Origin: a bacterium
GTDB lineage: Bacteria > Planctomycetota > Planctomycetia > Planctomycetales > Planctomycetaceae
Direction: 5' to 3'
Length of the DNA stretch: 64,000 nt
Assembly (NCBI GenBank): GCA_016125225.1
Contig: WGME01000005.1
Location: 1 to 64,000 of the forward strand
Of this stretch, positions 9,591 through 17,995 are shown piece by piece. Position 1 is the first letter of the stretch. Each line of letters starts with the position of its first letter. The notes under the pieces are model-generated. The model did no database searches, was not told where the DNA came from, and was given only the letters and a program-made list of their open reading frames with translations. The position numbers and the translations under genes were made by a program.

Positions 9591-12353
9591 ATGGACAAGC
9601 GGGATCAACTCGAAGAATTGCTGGTCGATTGGGAACAGCAACGGCGACAAGGGAACGAGTTGACCATCGAGGAACTCTGCAAAGAGCATCCTGAGCTTGT
9701 CGCTGACTTGTCGCGGTTGATTGCCGACTTCAAGGCCACAGACTGGCTGGAACAAGACGACGACTCGGCTGACGACTTCCTGCACCTGCCCGACTTCAGC
9801 ACGATCACCAACCGTGCTGACGATACTCGCCTGCCCGCTTCCAGCATCCCGCTCGATCAGTTCTGCCAGCGGCTCGTGGCATCGGGACTGATGGATGACG
9901 ACGGCATTGCGAAGTATCGCAACCTCTACCCCGCAACAGATTCCCTCGCTTTCGCTCAGCAGGTTGTCAGCAGCAAGAAGCTCACCCGCTTTCAGGCGAC
10001 CGTCCTTTTGGAAGGGCGTGACCTGCCGCTGGTGCTGGATCGCTATGTGATCCTTGACGAGATCGGTGCTGGTGGCATGGGAGCGGTCTACAAGGCTCTC
10101 CATCAGCAGATGGACCGCATCGTCGCACTCAAGATTCTTCCCAAGTCGGCTGTCGATTCCTCAGAGAAGATCAAACGCTTCCAGCGGGAAGTCAAAGCCG
10201 CTGCCAAGCTCGAACATGCCAACATCGTCACGGCCTTTGATGCTCATGAGTCAAAGGGAATTCATTTCCTTGTGATGTCCTATGTGGACGGGCAGGACCT
10301 TGCCAAGCTGGTCCGCAATAACGGCCCGCTCCCGGTTGCCAAGGCGGTCCATTACATCGCACAGGCCGCCCGAGGACTGGAACACGCCCACGGCATGGGG
10401 ATCGTCCACCGGGACATCAAACCGGCCAACCTGCTGCTCGACAAGAAGGGAGTCGTCAAGATTCTGGACATGGGCCTTGCCCGTATGGAATCGACCGAAC
10501 CGGAAACTGAACATACCGTTTCTCAGGAACTGACTCAGGCCGGAATGGTGATGGGAACCATTGCCTATCTCGCCCCCGAGCAAGCCCTTGATACTCGCCA
10601 CGCCGATGCCCGCAGCGACATGTATTCGCTGGGCTGCACGCTCTACTTCCTGCTCACCGGACGCCCGCTGTTCACCGAAGACACCTTGATGAAAACACTG
10701 CTCGCCCACCGGGAACAGGACATCCCCTCGCTCGACACCGACCGGGTTCCTGCGGAACTCAATCGGGTGTTCCACCGCATGGTCGCCAAGAAACCGGTAG
10801 ACCGTTATCAGAGCATGACCGAACTGCTCGATGCCTTGGAGCAACTGACGCTGCCGGATGAGCAAGCCCAGGTGACTCGGCAGATCGTTCCCCCTTCAGA
10901 GGCGCAGCACAACACAGCCACGTTCATCGACACCAGCCGGGAGGTGAAAGCACCTCAACTGGCTGCTGCTCAAACTCCGAGAAAGAGCAGCGGGAACTGG
11001 TGGGCACTGACTGTCTGCTTGTTGGGGTTCCTCTGGGCAGGGTGGTGGGCCTTGGCATCAGGCATCTTCCTCAAGGTGGAGACCAAGGCCGGAACGATCA
11101 TTCTGGAGATCGACCAACCCGAATTGGCTGGGGCGGAAGTCTCGGTGGACGGTCAACAGACAATCACGATCAACACCGGCATGGGGCAGGAACCAATTGA
11201 GGTGATGGCGGACGAGAAGACCCACACGCTTAAAGTGGTTAAGGGCGGGTTCGAGACGTTCACGCAAGAGTTCACCGTCAAGGCGGGGATGAACCAGCCG
11301 ATCCGGGTGCGACTGGAGCCGCTGAAGGCGGAGCTAAGTTCCAATGGCAGGCACAGCTGGCCAGCCGGCTTTCCGCCTTCGGCGCAAGTTCCCTTCGATG
11401 CCGCACAGGCTCGCGCGCATCAAGAGGCGTGGGCCAGGCATCTCGGCACGACGGTCGAGACGACGAACAGCGTCGGCATGAAGATGATTCTGATTCCGCC
11501 CGGAGAATTCCTGATGGGCAGCACCGACGCACAGGTTGCGACGGCGCTGGCGATGATTGACGCTAACCAGAAGGCCGATGGCCGCATTACTGGTCGTATT
11601 GAGGCTGAACGGCCGCAGCACAAGGTGATTCTCACTAAACCCTGGCAGATGAGCGCGACCGAAGTGACGGTGGGGCAATTCCGCAAGTTCATCGAGGTAG
11701 CGAAGTACGTGACTGAAACGGAGGAGTCCGGCTTTGGCAATGCGGCCAGCAGGACGGCGGATGCAAGCAGCACGGAAGACAAAAAGGGAATGAGCTGGCA
11801 TTCCCCCGGGTATCCAGTAACGGACGATTCTCCGGTTGCACAAATCACCTGGAACGACGCGACCGCCTTTTGCCAGTGGCTGTCGGCTCAGGAAAAACGC
11901 ACCTATCGGTTGCCGACCGAGGCGGAATGGGAATTCGCCTGCCGCGCGGGAACGACGTCGCTCTACTCTTTTGGCGACGATGAGTCGCTCCTCGAGCGAC
12001 ACGCCTGGTACGTCAGAAACCTTGGGAGTGGTCAGCGACATCCGGTCGCGACGAGACTGCCGAACCCGTTCGGCTTGTTCGATATGCACGGCAGTCTGCA
12101 GGAGTGGTGCAGCGATGGCTACGAGCCCGAATGGTATGCCCAAAGCCCGACCAATGATCCGATCGCTCCATCCAGCAACATGCGACGCGTTCAGCGCGGC
12201 GGGCTTTGTCAGAGCACGGCGGTTCGGTGCCGGTCCGCCTATCGGAACGACGGCCCCGCAATATTGCGCGATCTCAATCTGGGCTTTCGCGCCGTCGCAG
12301 AACTGCCTGCGCCGGCGACAAAATCGACTTCGCCCGATTCCGCCGTTCCATAA
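9591..12353 (+). CDS. Membrane Ser/Thr protein kinase fused to FGE-sulfatase domain
   Basis: A 920-residue protein; I take the ATG at 9591 (GGGTAAGGA upstream) over the longer frame that runs through the sigma gene. An alpha-helical N-terminus (1-150) is followed by a Hanks-type kinase at about 151-415: glycine loop [16 protein letters not shown] lysine, catalytic [11 protein letters not shown]. The Mg-binding motif is DMG (ILDMGLA) instead of the usual DFG. One membrane segment lies at about 470-494 ([20 protein letters not shown]). A PEGA-like beta domain (about 497-585) and a formylglycine-generating-enzyme/sulfatase-modifying domain (about 626-910: [19 protein letters not shown] ... GFRAVAEL) follow, probably outside the membrane. 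It likely transmits an envelope signal to the upstream sigma factor, which is inference. The FGE domain may be a carbohydrate- or ligand-binding relic rather than an active enzyme. Confidence 0.85.
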   Translation: MDKRDQLEELLVDWEQQRRQGNELTIEELCKEHPELVADLSRLIADFKATDWLEQDDDSADDFLHLPDFSTITNRADDTRLPASSIPLDQFCQRLVASGLMDDDGIAKYRNLYPATDSLAFAQQVVSSKKLTRFQATVLLEGRDLPLVLDRYVILDEIGAGGMGAVYKALHQQMDRIVALKILPKSAVDSSEKIKRFQREVKAAAKLEHANIVTAFDAHESKGIHFLVMSYVDGQDLAKLVRNNGPLPVAKAVHYIAQAARGLEHAHGMGIVHRDIKPANLLLDKKGVVKILDMGLARMESTEPETEHTVSQELTQAGMVMGTIAYLAPEQALDTRHADARSDMYSLGCTLYFLLTGRPLFTEDTLMKTLLAHREQDIPSLDTDRVPAELNRVFHRMVAKKPVDRYQSMTELLDALEQLTLPDEQAQVTRQIVPPSEAQHNTATFIDTSREVKAPQLAAAQTPRKSSGNWWALTVCLLGFLWAGWWALASGIFLKVETKAGTIILEIDQPELAGAEVSVDGQQTITINTGMGQEPIEVMADEKTHTLKVVKGGFETFTQEFTVKAGMNQPIRVRLEPLKAELSSNGRHSWPAGFPPSAQVPFDAAQARAHQEAWARHLGTTVETTNSVGMKMILIPPGEFLMGSTDAQVATALAMIDANQKADGRITGRIEAERPQHKVILTKPWQMSATEVTVGQFRKFIEVAKYVTETEESGFGNAASRTADASSTEDKKGMSWHSPGYPVTDDSPVAQITWNDATAFCQWLSAQEKRTYRLPTEAEWEFACRAGTTSLYSFGDDESLLERHAWYVRNLGSGQRHPVATRLPNPFGLFDMHGSLQEWCSDGYEPEWYAQSPTNDPIAPSSNMRRVQRGGLCQSTAVRCRSAYRNDGPAILRDLNLGFRAVAELPAPATKSTSPDSAVP

Positions 12354-12795
12354 ACAACCAGCAAAACTTCAGCCGCCCGGAACTCGACGCCAATGCTGCC
12401 GGCTGGGGCCGATCCTCAATGTGTGAGGGTCGACAACCAATTCAACGAATCAGCTCCGAGTGTCAAGGCAGGCCTACCCAGCACTGAGAAATCAGGCTGG
12501 CACGGCTGGCCTGCTGATGCTTTAAAGCCAGCGATTGCCCCGTTCCATGCCGAGCAAGCAAAAAAGCACCAGGAAGAATGGGCGAAGCATTTGAGTGTGC
12601 CCGTTGAGTATCCTGCTCCAACAAAGCACATATTCGATAAAACTCGCATAAACGGAAAGCGAGATCCGTGTTGTGGTGATTGGGAAGCATCGCATTCGAC
12701 TTGGAGTCATTTAACGCAAGCTACGCTTCTTCAAGTGTTATCCCTCATGATCCTGGTAGTTTGCCGCACGGACAGACTCGCAAAGTCTTCTGCCA
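12354..12795. other. Intergenic region with a kinase-FGE linker remnant
   Basis: About 440 bases. Apart from the linker-like remnant at 12489-12611 (listed separately), I see no gene, terminator or clear promoter. It separates the sigma/kinase pair from the next operon. Confidence 0.4.
12489..12611 (+). pseudogene. Remnant of a kinase-FGE linker segment
   Basis: The frame reads KSGWHGWPADALKPAIAPF then HAEQAKKHQEEWAKHLSVPV and EY. The intact kinase 1.1 kb upstream has the equivalent linker: [20 protein letters not shown] then [18 protein letters not shown], just before its FGE domain. The shared pattern is W-WPA-APF-AQA-HQE-WA-HL. Similarity ends where the FGE domain should start, so this is a leftover of a second, related gene or of a partial duplication. 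Confidence 0.55.
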
Positions 12796-13485
12796 ATGAC
12801 GTATCCACCAACGAAGTCGATAATTTGGACATGTTTAATTGTCACTTGGTCGTCTGCTGTTCTGGGCGGATGGGTGTGGTCGACTCAGTACGAGTTTTCC
12901 ACGAACCAGAATGACTGCTCAGCTGAGGCAACTAGCTGGCCAGTGAATACGTCTCTGAAACTGGCAACTGACCGACCGACGTTACTGCTCTTTGTTCATC
13001 CCCGCTGCCCATGTACCAGAGCGACGATTCGCGAGTTGGAACGGACCCTCAGCGGGCATAAATGGACCGATCAACAACTGCCTGACACGATTGTCGTATC
13101 GACTCTCCCGGACTCCGCCACATCTGAATGGCGCGAAACAGTCACTCTCCGTCACGCCGGTCAATTGCCTCGTGCTAGCCTGTTCTGGGATATCGGTGGC
13201 ATAGAGGCGAAACGCTTCGGCGTGAAGACCAGCGGCATGGTCATGCTTTTTCGGCATGATGGACAACTGCTACTGGCCGGTGGTGTCACGGTTTCACGCG
13301 GGCATGAAGGTAAAAGCATTGGCACCGATCGACTCGATGAACTGATAAGCCAGAATTCTACAGAGCCTCTGCAATCCACCCCCGTGTTTGGCTGCCGCTT
13401 GTGCGTCGATAATAACGTGCTGCCATTTTCGAATAGTTGCCAGATTTGCCAGGAGTCGGGCAGCTCCGCGAAGGTTGAACAATGA
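12796..13485 (+). CDS. Membrane-anchored thioredoxin-like (RedB-like) protein
   Basis: A 229-residue protein with one N-terminal membrane segment (residues about 9-30, IIWTCLIVTWSSAVLGGWVW), predicted to face the periplasm. Residues about 60-175 look like a thioredoxin fold: LLLFVHPRCPCTRATIREL carries a CPC pair where thioredoxins have CxxC. The layout resembles RedB-type proteins, but that name rests on pattern memory. The tail has two further cysteine pairs (GCRLCVDN, CQICQ), which could bind metal or form disulfides. The stop overlaps the start of the histidine kinase by 4 bases (ATGA), so the two are translationally coupled. A redox input to the downstream kinase is plausible inference. 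Confidence 0.65.
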   Translation: MTYPPTKSIIWTCLIVTWSSAVLGGWVWSTQYEFSTNQNDCSAEATSWPVNTSLKLATDRPTLLLFVHPRCPCTRATIRELERTLSGHKWTDQQLPDTIVVSTLPDSATSEWRETVTLRHAGQLPRASLFWDIGGIEAKRFGVKTSGMVMLFRHDGQLLLAGGVTVSRGHEGKSIGTDRLDELISQNSTEPLQSTPVFGCRLCVDNNVLPFSNSCQICQESGSSAKVEQ

Positions 13486-16382
13486 GATCGTTCCTCAACG
13501 CGCCGATGTACGATACTTCCGAAGCAACCCCAGCGATGCGGGAGCGATTGGCGGAGCACTTTCAATCGATCTATTGCCGCACGGATCGCATGTTTGCCGT
13601 GTTGATCTTCCTGCAATGGCTGGGGGGGATTGTCGCTGCGTTGGTGATCTCACCACGTACGTGGGCTGGTGCAGAAAGCCATGTGCACCCGCATTTGATC
13701 CTGGCAATTGTCGGTGGTGGTGTTCTTGCGTCATTGCCGATTGCCATGGCACTTCTCCAGCCCGGCCGCCGCATGACTCGGTACACCATCGCATGTAGCC
13801 AGGTGCTGTTTTCTTCGTTGTTGATTCACTTGAGTGGCGGTCGTATCGAGACCCATTTCCATGTGTTTGTGTCACTCGCATTTCTGGCGGCTTATCGAGA
13901 TCCCTGGGTACTGGCCCCGGCGACTTTGATTGTCGCACTCGATCACCTGATCCGTGGAATCTGGTGGCCTGAGTCCGTGTTCGGCGTTTCCACATCCTCT
14001 GAGTGGCGGTGGCTCGAGCACGCGGGCTGGGTGGTATTCGAAGTGGTCATTCTATTGATTGTTATCCGCCAGAGTGTCTCGGAAATGCGATTGCTCGCAC
14101 GCAACTCCGTCGAACTGTCGGTCGCATTAAAAAAGGCGGAAGAAGGGGAACGGCTCTTTCGCGAGGGCTTCAGTCAGGCCGCAATTGGCATGGCGGTCAA
14201 GCGGTTAGACGGCACTTATCTGCGGGTCAACGATCGTTACTGCGAGATGACCGGGTACAGCGAGAAAGAACTATTTACCAAGCGATTTCAGGATATCACC
14301 CATGCGGATGACATTCTGCTGCACTCAGCCGCCATGGAGAAACTCTTATCGGGAGTGCAATCGAGCTTTCAGATCGATAAGCGATACATTCATAAACTCG
14401 GACATGACGTCTGGGTGAGGCTAACACTCTCGATGGTGCTGGATGACCGGGGACGACCGGACCACCTCATTGCGGCCGCTCAAGACATCACTGAAGAGCG
14501 AGCATCCCAGGAACAGATTGCCAAGTTATCGCTCGTTGCCAGTAAAACTCGGCATTCGGTCATCATTTCGGGGTCTGATGGATCGATTCAATGGGTCAAC
14601 GAAGGGTTTGTAAACCTGACCGGTTTCACCCAGGAAGAGGCTCTGGGACGAAAGCCTGGGGAACTGCTTCAGGGACCGGGTACCGACCCAGCGACCAAGG
14701 CACTGATTCGGGAACGGGTTCGCAATTGCCAGGCAGTCAGCGTGGAGATCCTGAACTATCACAAGAACCGACAGCCATATTGGATCAGCCTCGAAATCGA
14801 TCCCGTCTTTGATCGGGATGGAAAACTCACCTACTTTGTGGCGACACAATCAGATATCAGCGAACGGAAAAAGCGTGCTGAGGAACTGGAAGAAGCCACA
14901 AGAACAGCCGAGACAGCCAACAGGGCGAAAAGCCAGTTCTTGGCGAATATGAGCCACGAAATCCGCACCCCGCTCAACGGCATATTGGGCTTCACAGAAG
15001 TTCTGCTCCGCGACCGTGAGAGTATGTCGGCAGACGAGGTTGACGAATATCTGGGAACGATCAGTCGCAGCGGAAAACACCTGCATACGCTGATCAATGA
15101 TGTTCTCGACCTATCAAAGATCGAAGCCGATCAACTGCAGGTCGAGGCGATTCGATGCTCGCCAGACCGGGTACTGTGTGACGCCGTTTCTGTTTTGCGT
15201 GTGGCGGCGATGGAGAAAGGGATTGGGTTGGATTATCGCTGGGACTCTCATGTTCCCGAAGCAATTGTGACCGATCCTTACAGGCTGAAGCAGTTGCTCC
15301 TGAACTTGATCGGAAATGCCATCAAGTTCACCGATCAAGGGGCGGTCGTCGTCGTGTCACGAATTGAAGAGATCGCGAATGAATCGGAGCTTGTTGTCGA
15401 GGTGCGTGATACCGGCATCGGGATTCCTCCGGACAAATTGACCACGATTTTCAGTCCCTTCACGCAGGCAGACAATACCGTTACCAGAAAGTACGGTGGT
15501 ACGGGACTGGGGCTGACAATCAGTCAACGGATTGCCGAGGCACTGGGCGGCGGAGTGAGTGTCCAAAGTACCGTAGGACAGGGAAGTACTTTCACTGCTC
15601 GCGTATCGACGGGCAATTGCACCATCGAAGACGGCTATGATCCAACTGTGGCTCATCCCGGTGCTGATGTGAGAGATGATGGCGTGATGAACTGCAATCT
15701 TGAAAGTGTGCGGGTCCTGGTCGTAGACGACGGTGATACCAACCGCAAACTGATTCGCTTGCTGCTGGAACGCAACGGCGCAAAAGTCCGTATGGCGGAG
15801 AACGGCCAGATTGCCTTGAACATGGCAGCCGGAGCGGACTTCGACCTGATTTTGATGGACATGCAAATGCCCGTGCTCGATGGATATTCGGCTACCGCGC
15901 GACTGCGAGAGCAAGGGTTTACAGGGCCCATTATTGCTTTGACCGCGAACGCGATGACAGGTGATCGAGAGAAGTGCGAACAGGCCGGCTGCTCGGGTTA
16001 TCTTTCCAAGCCTGTCGAAGCAACGCAACTGTATGCGGTCGTGAACGAAAGCCGTAAGTCCATCGAACGGCCAGTTACGTCGCGTGAGCCGATTCGGTCA
16101 TTGCTTCCGACCGACGATGCTGAAATCCGTGAAATCGTGCAGCAGTTCTGCGAAACGCTGGAATTGAAGTACACAGAAATGGAGCAGGCCTGGAGCCAGG
16201 GAGACATGTCTCAACTGGCCCAACTCGCTCATTGGCTCAAGGGGGCCGCCGGGACTGTCGGTTTTGGATGTTTCACATCCCCGGCTGCAGATCTGGAAAA
16301 AGTCGCGATGGAAAAGAGCACCGCTCATGCTCGTGAGACTCTGAAACAGATCAGCGAACTGAAGCAGCGATTAGCGATTTAG
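13482..16382 (+). CDS. Hybrid sensor histidine kinase (TM-PAS-PAS-HisKA-HATPase-REC-HPt)
   Basis: A 966-residue phosphorelay protein. Several membrane helices lie at about 25-200. Two PAS domains follow (about 220-345 and 345-465; GYSEKELF, GFTQEEALGR). The HisKA H-box NMSHEIRTPLNGILGF places the phosphorylated His at residue 492. The HATPase has its N box (LLLNLIGNAIKFTD) and G boxes (DTGIGIP, GTGLGL). A receiver domain (VLVVDDGDTNRKL) has the acceptor Asp at about 793 (LMDMQMP), and a C-terminal HPt domain has its His at about 917 (AHWLKGAAG). Phosphate can thus move His-Asp-His within one chain, probably onward to the HD-GYP regulator encoded 14 bases downstream. Signal unknown; the redox-like partner upstream is a candidate. 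Confidence 0.9.
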   Translation: MRSFLNAPMYDTSEATPAMRERLAEHFQSIYCRTDRMFAVLIFLQWLGGIVAALVISPRTWAGAESHVHPHLILAIVGGGVLASLPIAMALLQPGRRMTRYTIACSQVLFSSLLIHLSGGRIETHFHVFVSLAFLAAYRDPWVLAPATLIVALDHLIRGIWWPESVFGVSTSSEWRWLEHAGWVVFEVVILLIVIRQSVSEMRLLARNSVELSVALKKAEEGERLFREGFSQAAIGMAVKRLDGTYLRVNDRYCEMTGYSEKELFTKRFQDITHADDILLHSAAMEKLLSGVQSSFQIDKRYIHKLGHDVWVRLTLSMVLDDRGRPDHLIAAAQDITEERASQEQIAKLSLVASKTRHSVIISGSDGSIQWVNEGFVNLTGFTQEEALGRKPGELLQGPGTDPATKALIRERVRNCQAVSVEILNYHKNRQPYWISLEIDPVFDRDGKLTYFVATQSDISERKKRAEELEEATRTAETANRAKSQFLANMSHEIRTPLNGILGFTEVLLRDRESMSADEVDEYLGTISRSGKHLHTLINDVLDLSKIEADQLQVEAIRCSPDRVLCDAVSVLRVAAMEKGIGLDYRWDSHVPEAIVTDPYRLKQLLLNLIGNAIKFTDQGAVVVVSRIEEIANESELVVEVRDTGIGIPPDKLTTIFSPFTQADNTVTRKYGGTGLGLTISQRIAEALGGGVSVQSTVGQGSTFTARVSTGNCTIEDGYDPTVAHPGADVRDDGVMNCNLESVRVLVVDDGDTNRKLIRLLLERNGAKVRMAENGQIALNMAAGADFDLILMDMQMPVLDGYSATARLREQGFTGPIIALTANAMTGDREKCEQAGCSGYLSKPVEATQLYAVVNESRKSIERPVTSREPIRSLLPTDDAEIREIVQQFCETLELKYTEMEQAWSQGDMSQLAQLAHWLKGAAGTVGFGCFTSPAADLEKVAMEKSTAHARETLKQISELKQRLAI

Positions 16383-16396
16383 AATTCACCCAGCGG

Positions 16397-17614
16397 ATGA
16401 GAAAACGGTCCATGATCAGCGAAAGTACTGATGAAGTGGCGACGATGACGTCTTCAGAGGCAACGGTCCGCAACGGTCGAATTCTCGGCACAAAATGCCC
16501 CGTGCCAGACGCCCGGATCGTCGTCATTGACGATGAACCGGTCAACATCAAAGTTGTAACGCGTCTCTTGAGGCTCGAAGGTTATTCACACTTCGTGAAC
16601 ACCAATGAATCGCGCGACGCCTTGAATCTGATCCGTCGTGAATCGCCAGACCTCGTGCTGCTCGATCTCATGATGCCTCATCACAGCGGGTTGGACATCT
16701 TGTCGGAACTGCGGAGTCATGAGTCCACCCAGCATGTCCCTGTGATTATTCTCACGGCCGCTACGGACCGTGTAACTCGTGTGAACGTACTACAGGCGGG
16801 TGCCAACGACTTCTTGAATAAGCCAATTGATCCTAGTGAATTAGCCCCGCGCGTGGGCAATTTGCTGGCTTTGAAACGCCATCGAGACGAACTGCAAAAC
16901 CATTCGCGACAATTAGAAGCCGCTGTTCAAGAGCGGACCGCAGAGCTTGAGGCCTCACGACGCGACTTGTTGCATTGCCTGGCTCGCGCAGCGGAATTCC
17001 GTGACGACGATACGGGCCATCATGTCTTGCGTGTTGGTCGCTACGCAAGAATTGTTGCAGAAGCACTCGGGCTGGATTCGAAATATCTGGATTGCATCGA
17101 GCAGGCTGCCCAGTTACACGATGTTGGCAAAATTGGGATTGAAGACAGCATTCTCAAGAAGCCCGGTCGACTGACCGAAGACGAATTCGAGATCATGCGA
17201 AAGCATGCCAGCCTTGGCAAGCGGATTCTCCAGCGATTTTCGCCGCAAGAAGAAATGATCATTCGCCACCATACCGATATCGGCGCCAAGGTTCTTGGTG
17301 CGGCTCGCTCTCCGACTCTGGAAATGGCGACACGAATCGCCTTGACTCATCACGAATGGTGGGACGGATCGGGATATCCGCTCGGCTTAAAAGGGGAAGA
17401 TATTCCTCTTGAAGGACGAATTACCGCCGTCGCGGATGTGTTCGACGCGTTAAGTACCAAGCGGTGCTACAAAAACGCCATCCCGGTCGACAAATGCTTT
17501 GAGATCATTTCAGGAGAATCGGGGACACACTTCGACCCACGAATTCTCGATGCCTTTTTTTCGAGACGTAACGAAATCGTCGAGGTACAAGTTCGCTATG
17601 CTGATGAGAGGTAA
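16397..17614 (+). CDS. Response regulator with HD-GYP cyclic-di-GMP phosphodiesterase domain
   Basis: A 405-residue cytoplasmic output protein. The receiver domain (about 36-155) has VVIDDEPVN and the acceptor Asp at about residue 90 (LLDLMMP). A coiled-coil linker (about 160-195) leads to an HD-GYP domain (about 195-395). The HD dyad is at 241-242 (LHDVGKIGI), and the class motif reads HHEWWDGSGYPLG, with GSGYP for GYP. HD-GYP proteins hydrolyse cyclic-di-GMP, so the operon probably links an envelope or redox cue to lower c-di-GMP. An alternative start is the ATG at 16412. It follows the hybrid kinase in the same orientation, its likely phosphodonor. Confidence 0.9.
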   Translation: MRKRSMISESTDEVATMTSSEATVRNGRILGTKCPVPDARIVVIDDEPVNIKVVTRLLRLEGYSHFVNTNESRDALNLIRRESPDLVLLDLMMPHHSGLDILSELRSHESTQHVPVIILTAATDRVTRVNVLQAGANDFLNKPIDPSELAPRVGNLLALKRHRDELQNHSRQLEAAVQERTAELEASRRDLLHCLARAAEFRDDDTGHHVLRVGRYARIVAEALGLDSKYLDCIEQAAQLHDVGKIGIEDSILKKPGRLTEDEFEIMRKHASLGKRILQRFSPQEEMIIRHHTDIGAKVLGAARSPTLEMATRIALTHHEWWDGSGYPLGLKGEDIPLEGRITAVADVFDALSTKRCYKNAIPVDKCFEIISGESGTHFDPRILDAFFSRRNEIVEVQVRYADER

Positions 17615-17995
17615 TCTGAGAAAAAATTATCACATCCGAGCCATCAGCTCCGAAGATCGCATTTTATAAAGCAGATGTCATTGAGATTGGTACCCAACAC
17701 ATCGTTTTATTGGAATTGACCTCACATGCCGAGGCGCCGAAGTCTACGACATCCTTCGGTTCCGTAGGCGGGATGCGGCTTTCAGTCCGAGCGGTCTCAA
17801 GACTCGGGACGATAGGATTTTACGTCATACCATGCGTTTTGCAAGGCGTTGCAAAACCTCACAAATACATGCGTATATGCACCGTAATTGGGCCACTTCT
17901 CCGTAATTTTCCGTAGAGAAATCAGAACGTAAGTTTGGCCAGTGTGAGGTAGGAAAAATGATGCTGTTTGCGATCACTCAGAAAGGTTGATGCTG
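17615..17995. other. Convergent intergenic region with hairpin and short direct repeats
   Basis: About 380 bases between the 3' ends of the HD-GYP gene (plus) and the RND gene (minus). It contains a perfect hairpin at 17836-17857, three CCGTA-type direct repeats at 17882-17915, and 17753-17767, which repeats the CCTTCGGTTCCGTAG that opens the dispersed repeat. No gene is evident. Confidence 0.45.
17836..17857. repeat. Perfect 9-bp inverted repeat (GTTTTGCAA/TTGCAAAAC)
   Basis: GTTTTGCAA at 17836-17844 and TTGCAAAAC at 17849-17857 form a perfect stem around GGCG. No T-run follows on either strand, so it is not a standard intrinsic terminator, though its place between convergent genes would suit one. 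It could also be a recombinase site. Confidence 0.5.
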
